From assembly GCF_021735935.1 (NCBI RefSeq), contig NZ_WMDZ01000001.1, forward strand, positions 2,418,001 through 2,482,000: a DNA stretch of 64,000 nt, given 5' to 3'. This document shows positions 28,331 through 39,703 of the stretch, piece by piece. Each line of letters starts with the position of its first letter. Positions within the stretch are counted from its first letter, which is position 1. Made by a program: the position numbers and the translations under genes. Source of the DNA: Sulfitobacter sp. M39. GTDB taxonomy: Bacteria > Pseudomonadota > Alphaproteobacteria > Rhodobacterales > Rhodobacteraceae. The notes beneath the pieces were generated by a model. That model was not told the DNA's origin. It worked only from the letters and a program-made list of their open reading frames with translations, and searched no databases.

Positions 28331-30342
28331 TCCGCCGCCAGTGGTTTTTCGCGGCGGGCTTTGGCGTTGGCCGAAAGCTCTGCCATCAACTGGCTGGCGC
28401 GTGCGATGGGGTTGGACAGGTAGAAGTCGTTAACCGCAGGGCGGAACGGGCTGTCGCCCAGATCGCCTTGGGCCACGGGCTGCCACGCGTTTTCGGCGAC
28501 CTGATCAATGTCACCCAGATGCGGAACATCAGCGACCAGCGCCTTGCGCAATGCCGAAAGCGAATCGAACGGCAGCTTGGCGTCCAGCTCGGCACTCAGC
28601 GCGCGCAAGATAGCCCAGTTTTCCTTGGCCTGACCGGGGGCAAAGCTGGCGCGCGCGGCCAGCTGCGGGCGGCCTTCGGTGTTGACGAACAAACCGCCCT
28701 CTTCCGTATAGGCGGCACCGGGCAGGATGATATCGGCACGGTGCGCGCCGCGATCCCCGTGCGAGCCTTGATAGATAACGAAGGGGCCTGCAGGAATGTC
28801 GCCCTCATCGGCCCCGAGGTTATAGATCACATCGGCGGCCAGCACATCGTTGATGCCATTTTCGGCAACGGCACCGACATCCATCGCACCCACACGGGAT
28901 GCGGCGGTGTGCAGGACCATAAAGCCGGATTGCGTCGCCTCGACCAGCGCCATGGCAGCGGCCAGAACCTCTGCCCCGTCTTCGCGCGCCAGGGCCCCCA
29001 TGCCCACAACGATGACCGAGGATTTCTCGGCGATGTCGGCGTGGTCCTTTTTCAGCAGGTCATTCAGCAGCGACGGGCTGTCGCCCAGATGATCGTAATC
29101 GTAGGTCAGATCGACCGCAGGGCCCATCAGCGCCACATCCGCGCCGCGGGTCCATGCCTTGCGGATACGGGCGTTCAGCACCGGCGCTTCCACTGCGGGG
29201 TTCGCGCCGATCAGCATCACGGCTTGCGCGTGGTCCAGATCTTCGACCGTGGCGGTCCCGACATAGCCCGACCGGTTGCCCGCAGGCAGCTTCGCGCCAT
29301 CGGTCCGGCATTCGACAACGCCGCCCTGCCCTTCGATCAGTTGTTTCAATGCATATGTCGCCTCGACCGAGGCAAGGTCACCGATCAGACCGGCAACAGT
29401 CTTACCCTTCATCGCAGCAGCGGCAGCAGCCAATGCTTCAGGCCAGTCAGCTTTGCGCAATTTACCGTTTTCACGAATATAGGGCGTGTCCAGACGCTGG
29501 CGGCGCAGACCGTCCCAGACGAAACGGGTTTTATCGGAAATCCATTCCTCGTTCACGCCATCATGGTTGCGTGGCAAAAAGCGCATGACTTCGCGCCCTT
29601 TGGTATCCACGCGGATGTTCGACCCAAGCGCATCCATCACGTCGATCGATTCGGTCTTCGACAGCTCCCACGGCCGCGCGGTGAAAGCATAGGGTTTCGA
29701 GACCAGCGCCCCCACGGGGCACAAGTCGATGATGTTGCCTTGCAGGTTCGAATCGAGCGTCTGCCCCAGATAGGCTGTAATCTCGGCGTCTTCACCACGG
29801 CCGGTCTGACCCATCTGGTGAATGCCCGCGACCTCGGTGGTGAAGCGCACACAACGGGTGCAGGAAATGCAGCGCGTCATATGGGTTTCGACCAATGGAC
29901 CCAGATCCAGATCTTCGGTCGCGCGCTTCGGCTCGCGGTAGCGGCTGAAGTCGACGCCATAGGCCATCGCCTGATCCTGCAAGTCACACTCGCCGCCCTG
30001 ATCGCAGATCGGGCAATCCAGCGGGTGGTTGATCAGCAGGAATTCCATGACGCCCTCGCGGGCCTTTTTAACCATGGGCGAATTGGTTTTGACGACAGGC
30101 GGCTGGCCCTCTGGGCCAGGACGCAAGTCGCGCACCTGCATGGCGCAGGATGCCGCAGGCTTGGGTGGGCCGCCCACAACCTCCACAAGACACATCCGGC
30201 AGTTACCGGCAATCGACAGACGCTCATGGTAACAGAAACGCGGAATTTCCACCCCTGCTTCCTCGCACGCCTGAATGAGCGTCATCGCCCCTTCGACTTC
30301 GACTTCCTTGCCGTCAATGATGATCTTGCGGGTATCGCTCAT
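28327..30342 (-). CDS. nuoG: NADH-quinone oxidoreductase subunit G
   Basis: A 671-residue peripheral-arm subunit carrying iron-sulphur clusters. The N-terminal 2Fe-2S domain ([10 protein letters not shown]), the His-ligated 4Fe-4S region ([18 protein letters not shown]) and [10 protein letters not shown] are all present. A molybdopterin-oxidoreductase-like domain without an apparent cofactor follows. The length matches the short alphaproteobacterial form (E. coli has 908). It starts 4 bases after the DUF5333 gene. Confidence 0.97.
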   Translation of the reverse strand: MSDTRKIIIDGKEVEVEGAMTLIQACEEAGVEIPRFCYHERLSIAGNCRMCLVEVVGGPPKPAASCAMQVRDLRPGPEGQPPVVKTNSPMVKKAREGVMEFLLINHPLDCPICDQGGECDLQDQAMAYGVDFSRYREPKRATEDLDLGPLVETHMTRCISCTRCVRFTTEVAGIHQMGQTGRGEDAEITAYLGQTLDSNLQGNIIDLCPVGALVSKPYAFTARPWELSKTESIDVMDALGSNIRVDTKGREVMRFLPRNHDGVNEEWISDKTRFVWDGLRRQRLDTPYIRENGKLRKADWPEALAAAAAAMKGKTVAGLIGDLASVEATYALKQLIEGQGGVVECRTDGAKLPAGNRSGYVGTATVEDLDHAQAVMLIGANPAVEAPVLNARIRKAWTRGADVALMGPAVDLTYDYDHLGDSPSLLNDLLKKDHADIAEKSSVIVVGMGALAREDGAEVLAAAMALVEATQSGFMVLHTAASRVGAMDVGAVAENGINDVLAADVIYNLGADEGDIPAGPFVIYQGSHGDRGAHRADIILPGAAYTEEGGLFVNTEGRPQLAARASFAPGQAKENWAILRALSAELDAKLPFDSLSALRKALVADVPHLGDIDQVAENAWQPVAQGDLGDSPFRPAVNDFYLSNPIARASQLMAELSANAKARREKPLAAE

Positions 30343-30346
30343 ATGC

Positions 30347-30748
30347 TTATTTCGCTCTCAGTAACGAACCGATCCGGCTCGATTTTTGGATTTCTGCACG
30401 CCCTAACGCACAATAGCTTTGCGGGTCCGAAGTATCGACCCCCTTCGCCTTTAAATATGCGGCCCCACGGGCCTTCATGCGCGCCTTTTCATCATCGCTT
30501 TTGCGGTAGGCGTCAATTTCGTCCGATGTATAGCCCAAAGACTTCGCCGTATTGTGCACATTGTTCAAATAGCTGAGCGCGCGGATCATACGGGCCGAGA
30601 TATCGGGGCATTCTTTGCGAATCCGGTCGGCCAGTCCAAGATCAAGCAGCGCATCATCAACAGCCGGTACATCACGCAGCGGCGGCTTTGCGGCGACAGG
30701 GCTGGCCATCAGGGCCACGGTTGTTACGGCGATCAATACGTTACGCAT
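30347..30748 (-). CDS. DUF5333-type exported protein in the nuo operon
   Basis: A 133-residue protein. The start at 30748 is chosen because GAGGAGA lies five bases before the ATG, and it gives a clean Sec signal peptide ([22 protein letters not shown], cleavage near AAA-KP). The mature part is helical and polar ([47 protein letters not shown]), matching DUF5333 as I know it from Rhodobacteraceae. It should be periplasmic. Its function is unknown; the constant link with nuoF/nuoG genes in this family suggests a complex I connection. Confidence 0.82.
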   Translation of the reverse strand: MRNVLIAVTTVALMASPVAAKPPLRDVPAVDDALLDLGLADRIRKECPDISARMIRALSYLNNVHNTAKSLGYTSDEIDAYRKSDDEKARMKARGAAYLKAKGVDTSDPQSYCALGRAEIQKSSRIGSLLRAK

Positions 30749-30865
30749 CTTACTCTCCTCATGTAGCGGGGCGGACTGCCCCTTGCTACACATGGGAACT
30801 GACCCCGATGTTATTCAATAACATCCCCAGATCAGCCATTTGCCAGCGGTATGTCGCGCAAACGA

Positions 30866-31192
30866 TCAGGAAGGGCAAGCCCCCTGAAACGTCAAAGCGT
30901 CGTCCACAAGGCGCAAATTCTCGGGCGGGGTGTCCGGCCCCACGACCCATTTGATATCGGAACTGCCATAGTTGGTCACACAATACACCGCCGCCTCATA
31001 GCGCGCGGCTTCGCGGGCACCGGTGATCGACTGCGAGGCATTGCGCACCCGCAGGGTAAAGACATCGCGTTGCCCGTCGACTTTGTTCAGCTTGGTGCGG
31101 AAATATTTACCATCAAAGGCCAGACGGTCTTCGCGGGCGGTACAGCCGGCCAAGACCGCGGCCGTTATACAAAATAGAACAATCTGCTTCAT
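30866..31192 (-). CDS. small predicted lipoprotein between nuoF and nuoG
   Basis: A 108-residue protein with a lipoprotein signal MKQIVLFCITAAVLAGC (Cys17). The mature part is polar with a beta-rich look (YFRTKLNKVDGQRDVFTLRVRN) and ends with two further Cys (YCVTNYG and QGACPS), possibly a disulphide. It resembles the general plan of the other small lipoprotein at 27947-28330. No family is recognised. The 117 bases before the next gene hold no other ORF. Confidence 0.78.
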   Translation of the reverse strand: MKQIVLFCITAAVLAGCTAREDRLAFDGKYFRTKLNKVDGQRDVFTLRVRNASQSITGAREAARYEAAVYCVTNYGSSDIKWVVGPDTPPENLRLVDDALTFQGACPS

Positions 31193-31284
31193 CTTCCCTC
31201 ACTCTGCCGGTGTGGCCGGACCCGTCTTTTTGTGCAGCCCCCTGCCCGATCAACGGGTGAAAGCTATCGTTCTTCAGTCGCGCC

Positions 31285-31692
31285 TCAGAAGGCTGCGAAA
31301 ATCGCCAGAACCGCCAAGGCCAGAATACAGACCAGCCCCAGCGTAAAGAACAGCGACCGCATCGGCTGGTTGGTCGTCCCGATATGCACCACGGCCATCG
31401 CGACCCGCACCACCACGAATAGCGCCGCAAAGAGGTTCACCCAGAACACAGGCGCGCCAAGCAGTACCGCCGCCAGCGTCGATGCCAGAAACGGGCCCGA
31501 CGCCTCTATCGCGTTCATGAACGCGCGTTCGCGGCGATAGACCACATCGTCGTAGTTCCGCTTGGGCTTGCCGCAATCGCAGCGCCCCTCTGGCGTGCGC
31601 CCCATGGTAGAGAGCGCGCCGAGGACACTCATCAGAATGGCCCAAAAAGCCAAAGCAGTCAGCGCGTGGCTGTAGGCGGCAAAGCTTTCCAT
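31285..31692 (-). CDS. MAPEG-family membrane protein in the nuo operon
   Basis: A 135-residue protein with about four membrane helices. The start at ATG 31692 has GGAG 9 bases upstream; a TTG one codon earlier is less likely. A cytoplasmic loop holds RCDCGKPKRNYDDVVYRRERAFMNAIEA, then NLFAALFVVVRVAMAVVHIG, the MAPEG-like pattern. MAPEG proteins include glutathione transferases and eicosanoid enzymes; bacterial members are mostly uncharacterised. It sits 6 bases after the nuoF stop. Confidence 0.8.
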   Translation of the reverse strand: MESFAAYSHALTALAFWAILMSVLGALSTMGRTPEGRCDCGKPKRNYDDVVYRRERAFMNAIEASGPFLASTLAAVLLGAPVFWVNLFAALFVVVRVAMAVVHIGTTNQPMRSLFFTLGLVCILALAVLAIFAAF

Positions 31693-31698
31693 CAAAGG

Positions 31699-32994
31699 TT
31701 ACTCCGCCGCGACGGCGCTGACGCGGCCGGTGCGTTTGTGCTTGATGCGATCCTCGATCTCGTCGCGGAAGTGCCGGATCAGACCCTGAATGGGCCAAGC
31801 CGCCGCATCCCCAAGGGCGCAGATCGTGTGCCCTTCGACCTGCTTGGTCACGTCGAGCAGCATGTCGATCTCTTCAGGCTCCGCATCGCCGCGCACCAAA
31901 CGGTCCATCACGCGCATCATCCAGCCGGTCCCTTCGCGGCATGGCGTACACTGACCACAGGATTCGTGCTTGTAGAATTTCGCCAGACGCCAGATCGCCT
32001 TGATTACATCGGTGGAGTTATCCATCACGATGACCGCCGCTGTCCCGAGGCCCGAGCGTTGTTCGCGCAGGTAGTCGAAATCCATGATCGCGTCGCGCAT
32101 CTGCGCACCGGGGATCATCGGCACCGAAGACCCGCCGGGGATCACGGCCTTGAGGTTGTCCCAGCCACCACGGATACCGCCGCAATGCTTTTCGATCAGC
32201 TCTTCAAAGGTGATGCTCATCGCTTCTTCGACGACGCAGGGGTTGTTCACATGGCCCGAAATCGCAAACAGCTTGGTGCCCGCGTTGTTCGGACGACCAA
32301 AGCTTGAAAACCATTCTGGACCGCGACGCAGGATCGTTGGGACCACCGCGATGGATTCCACGTTGTTCACCGTGGTCGGGCAACCATAAAGACCGGCACC
32401 CGCAGGGAACGGAGGCTTCATCCGCGGCATGCCTTTCTTGCCCTCAAGGCTTTCCAGCAGCGCGGTTTCCTCGCCACAGATATAGGCACCTGCCCCGTGG
32501 GCCACGTAGATGTCGAAATCATAGCCGGATTTGCAGGCATTCTTGCCCACAAGACCCGCATCATAAGCTTCGTCAATCGCGGCTTGCAGCGCTTCGCGCT
32601 CGCGAATGTATTCGCCGCGGATGTAGATGTAGCAGGCGTTGGCGTTCATCGCGAAGCTCGCGATCAGGCAGCCCTCGATCAGCGTGTGCGGATCGTGCCG
32701 CATGATCTCGCGGTCTTTGCAGGTGCCGGGTTCGGATTCATCCGCGTTCACCACCAGATAGCTGGGGCGACCGTCGCTTTCCTTGGGCATGAAGGACCAC
32801 TTTAGACCGGTGGGGAAGCCCGCACCGCCACGGCCCCGTAGACCCGAGGCTTTCATCTGGTCGACGATCCAGTCGCGCCCGTTCTTAAGGATGCCCGCCG
32901 TGCCATCCCAATGGCCACGCGCCTGCGCGCCTTTCAGCGTGCGGTCGTGCATACCGTAGATATTGGTAAAGATGCGGTCTTGATCCTGAAGCAT
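31699..32994 (-). CDS. nuoF: NADH-quinone oxidoreductase subunit F
   Basis: A 431-residue subunit binding NADH, FMN and the 4Fe-4S cluster N3. The FMN-binding loop is [16 protein letters not shown], the NADH site segment includes [20 protein letters not shown], and the cluster motif is [15 protein letters not shown] with a later single Cys. Length and domain order are normal. Confidence 0.98.
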   Translation of the reverse strand: MLQDQDRIFTNIYGMHDRTLKGAQARGHWDGTAGILKNGRDWIVDQMKASGLRGRGGAGFPTGLKWSFMPKESDGRPSYLVVNADESEPGTCKDREIMRHDPHTLIEGCLIASFAMNANACYIYIRGEYIREREALQAAIDEAYDAGLVGKNACKSGYDFDIYVAHGAGAYICGEETALLESLEGKKGMPRMKPPFPAGAGLYGCPTTVNNVESIAVVPTILRRGPEWFSSFGRPNNAGTKLFAISGHVNNPCVVEEAMSITFEELIEKHCGGIRGGWDNLKAVIPGGSSVPMIPGAQMRDAIMDFDYLREQRSGLGTAAVIVMDNSTDVIKAIWRLAKFYKHESCGQCTPCREGTGWMMRVMDRLVRGDAEPEEIDMLLDVTKQVEGHTICALGDAAAWPIQGLIRHFRDEIEDRIKHKRTGRVSAVAAE

Positions 32995-33005
32995 GAAGCT
33001 AACCT

Positions 33006-33233
33006 TTATGTGTCACGGCTGGCCGCGCGGGCCCGCCTCATCTGATATATATTGACCATTGCCCAGATCAGGGCTGCCAGCGCGGCAAAGTCGAACAGCA
33101 GCGCATAGCGTCCGGGCAAGCCGAACTGCGGCGCGAGCCATTGCGCCGCGATCCAAAGCAACATGGTGCCGGCAATGACAAGGCCGACCATCCGGCCCTT
33201 ACGGGCCAGGGCGATTTCTTCCTTATCTGTCAT
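33006..33233 (-). CDS. DUF5337-type small membrane protein
   Basis: A 75-residue protein with two membrane helices (about 14-30 and 44-61), starting [15 protein letters not shown] and ending in a basic tail. It matches the DUF5337 family that I know from Rhodobacteraceae nuo operons. It lies 11 bases before nuoF on the same strand. Function unknown. Confidence 0.82.
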   Translation of the reverse strand: MTDKEEIALARKGRMVGLVIAGTMLLWIAAQWLAPQFGLPGRYALLFDFAALAALIWAMVNIYQMRRARAASRDT

Positions 33234-33254
33234 TACACGGCATCCATGTCAGGC

Positions 33255-34250
33255 TCAGGTCTTTTTACTACGAGTGGAGAATTCGGTCTCTCCACCGGAT
33301 GCGAGGGTCTTGGCCTGCGCCATCCAGTCATCACGTTGAATACGGCCTTTGAACCGCACGCGGGCATCAACCCATGCGATTTCAGCCGCGGTCCATTTGG
33401 CGATCTGTTCAAAGTGATAGATCCCCAGCTCATTCAGCGTTTGTTCAAGTTTCGGCCCTACCCCACTGATAAGCTTGAGGTTATCGGCACCGCCAGCGCG
33501 CGGCTGGTCTAGCGTTTCGGGGCTGCTTTCCACAGTATCCGCCGGAATATCCGCGATCCCCGAACGGGTCGAGGTAGCACCCTCAACGGTGGCCGGTGCC
33601 TGCGGTGTTTCAGCCGGCGTTGGTTCCGGGATAGAGGCGACAGGTTCCGCCGCCGCTTCTGCTGCGGGCGCAGGAGCCGGAGCCGCCTTGGCCTTTGCAG
33701 GCTCGGCTGCAGGGGCTTCGTATTTGTAGCTGCCTTTGCGCGCAGCGAGTTCCTCTTGGCCCTTCAGTTTGGCCGTGGGCTTGATCCCCGAGAAAGCGGC
33801 GGGTTCGTCTTTGGCCGCCGGCGAGGTGCCCGCTGTCGCCTCTGACGCGGCACCGCCGACATCGGCCTTTGCCTGACCGCCGGTCGTGTCTTCGGGGCGA
33901 GTCTCTACCGTTTCGGTGGCAGCGGGTTCCGCCTCCAGCGTCGGCTCAGGCTCTACCGCGGCGTCGCTGGTTGGTGCGGCGCTGGCCGCCTGGGTTGTGG
34001 CCGCCGTTGCAGGTGCCGCCGCCGCCGCAGGGGCGCTGGCCGTCTGCATAGGCTCATGCCCAAGCGGCCCGCACATGAATTTGGACAGGACCACAAAGGT
34101 CACAAGCCCCAGTATGATTCCAAGGAACAGCGAGGCTATAAAGCCCCAGCCGAAAACCAGCCAAAATAGCAACGCGAGGACAACGCCGACCCCGGTCCCC
34201 CACTGTGTGCAACCGCGTCTGCATTGCTCTTTTTGCGTCAAATCAGTCAT
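33255..34250 (-). CDS. membrane-anchored Ala/Glu/Pro-rich protein ending in a helix-hairpin-helix domain
   Basis: A 331-residue protein. The start at 34250 is preferred (AAGGGA five bases before the ATG). After a polar start with two Cys (QCRRGCTQWG) come two close membrane helices (about 20-58), then about 190 residues of low-complexity Ala/Pro/Glu/Thr linker. It ends in an HhH-type domain at about 255-331 (LISGVGPKLEQTLNELGIYHF...FKGRIQRDDW). The last 77 residues are clearly related to the end of NuoE next door. It may anchor or bridge complex I components; that is inference. Confidence 0.85.
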   Translation of the reverse strand: MTDLTQKEQCRRGCTQWGTGVGVVLALLFWLVFGWGFIASLFLGIILGLVTFVVLSKFMCGPLGHEPMQTASAPAAAAAPATAATTQAASAAPTSDAAVEPEPTLEAEPAATETVETRPEDTTGGQAKADVGGAASEATAGTSPAAKDEPAAFSGIKPTAKLKGQEELAARKGSYKYEAPAAEPAKAKAAPAPAPAAEAAAEPVASIPEPTPAETPQAPATVEGATSTRSGIADIPADTVESSPETLDQPRAGGADNLKLISGVGPKLEQTLNELGIYHFEQIAKWTAAEIAWVDARVRFKGRIQRDDWMAQAKTLASGGETEFSTRSKKT

Positions 34251-34284
34251 GTCCGTCCCTTCGTTCGCCATTCAAGATGATCTA

Positions 34285-35595
34285 TTATGTGTTATAGATA
34301 CCATCTTTTGTGGCGCGCGACGAGAATTCTGTTTCTTCACCAGAAGCAAGCTTTTTCGCCTGCTCGACCCAGTTGTCGCGGGTCACGCGGCCCTTGAAAC
34401 CTTCGAGGTTCTGATCCACCCAGGATACCTCGTTGGGGCCCCAGTCAGCGATCTGGCTAAAGTGGTAAAAGCCCATCTTGTTAACCAGCGCTTCGAGCTT
34501 AGGACCGATGCCCTTGATCATCTTGAGGTCATCCGCCGCGCCGCCTTCGGGGGCATCCAGCGTCTTGGGCTTGGTGGCTGCAGCATCCGCGTTGGCTTCG
34601 GCAGACTTCGCAACCGATGCTTTTTTGGTGCCCGCGGTCGGGGCTTTGGGTGCAGGGGCCGGATCGCCCGGCGCGACGCTGCCTGTTTCGGGTTTGCCCA
34701 CAGCTTCGGTGCCGTCAGCCTCCCCCGGTGCTTCGGAGCGTTGATCCGAGGCATCGCCAACATCACGTGGTGCGTCTTCCTCTGCGGCGGTACGACCGCC
34801 TTGGGCACCGTCAGGGCCTTCGGGTGGCATATTGTCATCCCGCGCAACAGGCTGTTCCTTGTCGGAACCGGCGCTGTCTGCACCATCTTTACCCTGCCAG
34901 GGGGCAGTCAGCGGCACTTCGGTACCATCGATGCGCTTGAGCGTATCGCCGATGTCCACGGCCAGCTGCGCGCTGGCGTTATATTGTGTCTTACCACTGT
35001 CGTGATCGGTTAGGCTGGTCAGCCCGGACAGCGGTTCAGAGGCATAGCGCCCGTTCTGCGGCCCGGGTACAGGCACCTGCCCCGCCGCCATCTCGTCGAT
35101 CATGGCGCGGAAGCCGTCGACGGTCAGATCTTCGTAATAGTCCTTGCCGATCTGCGCCATCGGCGCGTTCGAACAGGCCCCCAGACATTCGACTTCTTCC
35201 CACGAGAATTTGCCGTCTGCGCTGATCTGATGGGCCTTGGGCGCGATGCGTTCCTTGCAGACCTCGATCAGGTCTTCAGCACCGCAGATCATGCAGGATG
35301 TCGTGCCGCAAATCTGGAAATGCGCGACCTCGCCCACAGGCTGAAGCTGGAACATAAAATAGAATGTCGCGACCTCGAGCCCGCGGATATAGGCCATGCC
35401 CAGCATTTCAGAGACATGTTCGATTGCAGGGCGGCTCAGCCAGCCTTCTTGTTCCTGCGCACGCCACAGCAAAGGGATGATCGCGCTGGCCTGACGGCCT
35501 TCGGGGTATTTCGTGATCTGCGCTTCGGCCCAAGCCTGGTTGGCGGGGGTGAAGGCAAAGCTTGTCGGTTGGTCAGGGTGCAAACGGCGCAGCAT
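34285..35595 (-). CDS. nuoE: NADH-quinone oxidoreductase subunit E with C-terminal HhH extension
   Basis: A 436-residue protein, much longer than E. coli NuoE (166). The 2Fe-2S thioredoxin-like domain occupies about residues 20-170, with the Cys ligands in [16 protein letters not shown] and [11 protein letters not shown] long charged Ala/Pro/Glu/Asp linker follows, and then a helix-hairpin-helix-type domain at 354-436 ([21 protein letters not shown]...[10 protein letters not shown]). A similar extension is found on other Rhodobacteraceae NuoE proteins. The N-domain role in NADH oxidation is sure; the role of the tail is unknown. Confidence 0.96.
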   Translation of the reverse strand: MLRRLHPDQPTSFAFTPANQAWAEAQITKYPEGRQASAIIPLLWRAQEQEGWLSRPAIEHVSEMLGMAYIRGLEVATFYFMFQLQPVGEVAHFQICGTTSCMICGAEDLIEVCKERIAPKAHQISADGKFSWEEVECLGACSNAPMAQIGKDYYEDLTVDGFRAMIDEMAAGQVPVPGPQNGRYASEPLSGLTSLTDHDSGKTQYNASAQLAVDIGDTLKRIDGTEVPLTAPWQGKDGADSAGSDKEQPVARDDNMPPEGPDGAQGGRTAAEEDAPRDVGDASDQRSEAPGEADGTEAVGKPETGSVAPGDPAPAPKAPTAGTKKASVAKSAEANADAAATKPKTLDAPEGGAADDLKMIKGIGPKLEALVNKMGFYHFSQIADWGPNEVSWVDQNLEGFKGRVTRDNWVEQAKKLASGEETEFSSRATKDGIYNT

Positions 35596-35641
35596 CAGAT
35601 CAGGCTTTCGTTCTTGCGGAAACGGCGGGCGCCTCCGGCGG

Positions 35642-35663
35642 GAGTTTATTTGGCAAAATGAAG
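35642..35663 (-). repeat. dispersed intergenic repeat, copy A (22 bp)
   Basis: A 22-bp element with core TTTATTTGGCAAAATGAAG on the plus strand, between the nuoE start and the nuoD stop. An exact copy in inverse orientation lies at 41360-41381 and a variant at 44039-44060. Here it is preceded by a GC-rich segment, CGCCTCCGGCGG. Confidence 0.75.
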
Positions 35664-35673
35664 AGGACCCGGC

Positions 35674-36900
35674 TCAACGGTCGACCTCTCCGAAAACGAT
35701 GTCCATGGTGCCGATGATCGCCGCGACATCCGCCAGCTGGTGCCCCTTGGCGATGTAATCCATCGCTTGCAGGTGCAGGTAGCCGGGCGCGCGCAGTTTG
35801 GCACGGTAGGGTTTGTTCGAACCATCCGCCACAAGGTAGACGCCGAATTCGCCCTTTGGGGCCTCGACAGCGCAATAGACTTCGCCGGCGGGGACGTGGA
35901 ACCCTTCGGTGTAGAGCTTGAAGTGGTGGATCAGGCTTTCCATGTCGGTTTTCATCGCGGTCCGGCTGGGGGGCGTGATCTTGCCCCGCGCCAATACATC
36001 GCCCTGCCCTTCGGGCGCGCGCAGCTTCTCGATGGCTTGCTGGATGATGTAGGTGGACTGGCGCATTTCTTCCATGCGGACGAGGTAGCGGTCATAGCAA
36101 TCGCCGTTCACACCGGTCGGAATCTGGAAGTCGAATTCATCGTAGCATTCATAGGGCTGCGCACGGCGCAAATCCCACGCCAGGCCAGAGCCGCGGACCA
36201 TCACGCCCGAGAAGCCCCAATCCTGGATGTCCTGTTCAGACACGATGCCGATGTCAGCGTTACGCTGTTTGAAGATCCGGTTTTCTGTCAGCAGCTGATC
36301 CACGTCGACCATGAAGCCCGACAGGAACTTGTGGGTCCATGCCTCGATATCATCAAGCAGCGCAGGCGGCAGATCCTGATGAACACCTCCGGGCCGGAAA
36401 TAGGCCGCGTGAAGACGGGCACCGCAGGCGCGTTCGTAGAAGATCATCAGATCTTCGCGTTCTTCAAAGCCCCAAAGCGGCGGTGTCAGTGCACCTACGT
36501 CCATCGCCTGCGTGGTGACGTTCAGCAGGTGCGACAGGATGCGGCCGATCTCGGAATAGAGCACGCGGATCAGAGAGGCGCGACGGGGCACCTCGACGCC
36601 GGTCAGCTTTTCGATGGCCAGACACCAGGCGTGTTCCTGGTTCATCGGGGCCACGTAATCCAGCCGGTCGAAATACGGCAGGTTCTGCAGGTAGGTGCGG
36701 CTTTCCATCAGCTTTTCGGTGCCACGGTGCAGCAGGCCGATATGCGGATCGCAGCGTTCGACGATCTCGCCGTCGAGTTCGAGAACCAGACGCAGAACCC
36801 CGTGCGCCGCAGGGTGTTGCGGGCCGAAGTTGATGTTGAAGTTGCGGATCTTCTGCTCGCCGGTCAGGGCGTCTTCGAAACCTTTGGTGCCGTCCATCAT
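35674..36900 (-). CDS. nuoD: NADH-quinone oxidoreductase subunit D
   Basis: A 408-residue, 49-kDa-type subunit shaping the quinone site with Nuo[23 protein letters not shown] (with the quinone-site His), the EKL...[15 protein letters not shown] region and the final [12 protein letters not shown] are diagnostic. It has two adjacent ATGs. The first overlaps the stop of the upstream 57-residue ORF (ATGA) and has GGAG 5 bases away, the second 8. Confidence 0.98.
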   Translation of the reverse strand: MMDGTKGFEDALTGEQKIRNFNINFGPQHPAAHGVLRLVLELDGEIVERCDPHIGLLHRGTEKLMESRTYLQNLPYFDRLDYVAPMNQEHAWCLAIEKLTGVEVPRRASLIRVLYSEIGRILSHLLNVTTQAMDVGALTPPLWGFEEREDLMIFYERACGARLHAAYFRPGGVHQDLPPALLDDIEAWTHKFLSGFMVDVDQLLTENRIFKQRNADIGIVSEQDIQDWGFSGVMVRGSGLAWDLRRAQPYECYDEFDFQIPTGVNGDCYDRYLVRMEEMRQSTYIIQQAIEKLRAPEGQGDVLARGKITPPSRTAMKTDMESLIHHFKLYTEGFHVPAGEVYCAVEAPKGEFGVYLVADGSNKPYRAKLRAPGYLHLQAMDYIAKGHQLADVAAIIGTMDIVFGEVDR

Positions 36901-37070
36901 TTACGCTCCAGCTCGGTCAGTTTGACGCCCATCCACCACAAAAGGGCGACGGTGCCCAAAGGCACGATACAGGCAACAGACCAGTATTTATTGATCCCGA
37001 AAAACGGCAACAGCTTGACCATCGGGATGATTGTGAGGGCAGACAGTATGAACCACCACATGCCCCCCAT
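36897..37070 (-). CDS. 57-residue two-helix membrane protein between nuoC and nuoD
   Basis: This small ORF fills the nuoC-nuoD gap exactly. Its ATG overlaps the nuoC stop by one base (TAATG) and its TGA overlaps the nuoD ATG (ATGA). The product starts [16 protein letters not shown] and ends [10 protein letters not shown]. Two hydrophobic helices (about 4-22 and 29-50) are joined by a short loop with FFGINKYW. The arrangement shows it is translated between two core subunits at matched rates. I do not recognise a family. A role in complex I assembly or stability is inferred from coupling alone. Confidence 0.85.
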   Translation of the reverse strand: MGGMWWFILSALTIIPMVKLLPFFGINKYWSVACIVPLGTVALLWWMGVKLTELERK

Positions 37071-37675
37071 TATTTTGCCTCCGGCTTTTCATCGCCCGGC
37101 AGAATATATTCGGCCCCTTCCCAAGGCGACATAAAGTCGAACTGGCGATATTCCTGAACGAGGCTCACGGGTTCATAGACCACGCGCTTTTCGCTCTCGT
37201 CATAGCGGACTTCGGTATAGCCGGTGGTTGGGAAATCCTTACGCAGCGGGTAGCCGCGGAACCCGTAGTCGGTCAGCAGGCGACGCAGGTCGGGGTGGCC
37301 GGCAAAGATGATGCCGAACATGTCAAAGACCTCGCGTTCGAACCAGTTGGCCGACGGGTGGATATCGACGATCGAGGGGACCATATCCTCTTCGCGCGCG
37401 GCGACGCGCAAGCGGATGCGCTGGTTCTGGTACATCGACAGGAAATGATAGACGACATCAAAGCGTTTGGCGCGGCCCGGGTAATCCACCGCGGTGATAT
37501 CCACCAGCGAGGAGAAACGGCAGGTCGCGTCGCTTTTGATAAATTCTACCAGACCGGGCAGATTGGCCTGGGTGACATCCATGTTCAGCTCGTCAAAGGC
37601 GATGTCCCAGCCGAGGATACAGTCGGGGCGTTTCGCTTCGATATACGCGCCAAGTTCGTTCAGTTGTTCTGACAT
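37070..37675 (-). CDS. nuoC: NADH-quinone oxidoreductase subunit C
   Basis: A 201-residue, 30-kDa-type peripheral subunit. [40 protein letters not shown] and the [24 protein letters not shown] signature are all present. NuoC is separate from NuoD here, unlike the E. coli fusion. It starts 9 bases after nuoB. Confidence 0.98.
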   Translation of the reverse strand: MSEQLNELGAYIEAKRPDCILGWDIAFDELNMDVTQANLPGLVEFIKSDATCRFSSLVDITAVDYPGRAKRFDVVYHFLSMYQNQRIRLRVAAREEDMVPSIVDIHPSANWFEREVFDMFGIIFAGHPDLRRLLTDYGFRGYPLRKDFPTTGYTEVRYDESEKRVVYEPVSLVQEYRQFDFMSPWEGAEYILPGDEKPEAK

Positions 37676-37684
37676 ATCAGCCCC

Positions 37685-38568
<884 letters not shown>

Positions 38569-38647
38569 GTCGTCCAAGGGGAAGCTCCTTTTGCGTATGC
38601 GACGCGCCACGCGCCCTGTCAGCCAAACGGCACTATTGGCTTTGGTC

Positions 38648-38676
38648 GGTTTACTCCGCTGTCCGGTCAGGGTCAA
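38648..38676 (-). promoter_or_regulatory. candidate nuo operon promoter
   Basis: On the minus strand TTGACC (38676-38671), a 17-base spacer and TAAACC (38653-38648) lie about 80 bases before nuoA, in a 179-base intergenic region. The -35 is good and the -10 is weak. No clear operator is seen near it. Confidence 0.4.
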
Positions 38677-38747
38677 CCGAGCCCGCCATATTTGCGTCAT
38701 CCTGTCGTGGGGCGCGGCACACCCTGCCCGCGCCCGCGTGATTGGCG

Positions 38748-39647
38748 CTATTTTTCCAGCAGATCGCAGCTCTCGCGCCAACTGTGCTGCGGCGCGAACC
38801 CCAGCAGGTCACGCGCCTTTTCGATGCTGAAGAATGTCTCGAACTGGCCCATATCGCGGGTCTGGCGCACGTCTTTATAGTAGCGCTCAATCAAGTCAGA
38901 CGTTTGTGCGGCGACAGAGGTGTCGGCGTTGGCCACATTGAACACCTCGTACCCCAAGCCGTCGACCTCGAGACAGCGCTGCACCATCTGCCCCAGATCG
39001 CGGGCATCGATGTAGGCAAAGATATTGCGCCGACGTTGATCGGGGTCGTGAATGAAGCCGGGGAAAAGACTGGCGTATTCATGCGGTTCGATCACGTTGT
39101 TGATTCTCAACCCGTAGATGTCCGCGCCCGTGCGCGCCTGAAAGCTGCGCGCCGTCGCCTCGTTACAGACCTTGGACATGGCATAGCTGTCTTCGGGCAC
39201 GGTCGGGTGGTCCTCATCGACGGGGATATAGTCAGGCTTGCGCTCCCCATGGGCAAAGCAGATGCCATAGGTCGTCTCGGATGAGGCAAAGATGATCTTG
39301 GGCACACCTGCTTTCACGGCAGCATCAATGACATGATAGGTGCCAAGCGTATTGACCCGAAACACCTCCGTATCCGACGTGATCAGAATGCGCGGCACGG
39401 CTGCGAAATGCACAACGGCGTCAACCCCCTGCGCGGCGGTGCCCTGATCCAGTTCGCCCAAGTTCATCAGACTATGCATCACATCATGCATCTGGCCCGC
39501 GTCGGTGATATCGGCGATGCGGTTGTCAACGCCGGGGTGATCCAGCGGCTGCTGATCCACGTTCAACACCTGATGCCCCTGCTCCAGCAGATAGGGGATC
39601 ACATGCCGCCCCGCCTTGCCGCTGCCGCCGGTGAATAGAATACGCAT
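38748..39647 (-). CDS. NAD-dependent epimerase/dehydratase
   Basis: A 299-residue extended SDR. The cofactor loop is FTGGSGKAG (about 5-13), and YAMSK gives the catalytic Tyr and Lys. The start at 39647 is chosen by AGAGGGG five bases before the ATG. The substrate is probably a nucleotide sugar, but no close match can be named. It lies downstream of the enoyl-CoA hydratase on the same strand (56 bases apart) but does not fit leucine catabolism. The nuo promoter region follows it. Confidence 0.85.
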   Translation of the reverse strand: MRILFTGGSGKAGRHVIPYLLEQGHQVLNVDQQPLDHPGVDNRIADITDAGQMHDVMHSLMNLGELDQGTAAQGVDAVVHFAAVPRILITSDTEVFRVNTLGTYHVIDAAVKAGVPKIIFASSETTYGICFAHGERKPDYIPVDEDHPTVPEDSYAMSKVCNEATARSFQARTGADIYGLRINNVIEPHEYASLFPGFIHDPDQRRRNIFAYIDARDLGQMVQRCLEVDGLGYEVFNVANADTSVAAQTSDLIERYYKDVRQTRDMGQFETFFSIEKARDLLGFAPQHSWRESCDLLEK

Positions 39648-39703
39648 GGGGGCCCCTCTTGCCGTTGATGTCGTGGCAAAGCCTAGAGCCTTGCCGCCCC
39701 GCT

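Noticed and set aside
35604-35642. Terminator between nuoD and nuoE
   Set aside because: The GC-rich CTCC/GGAG stem is only 4 bp and has no T-run; it is part of the repeat element.
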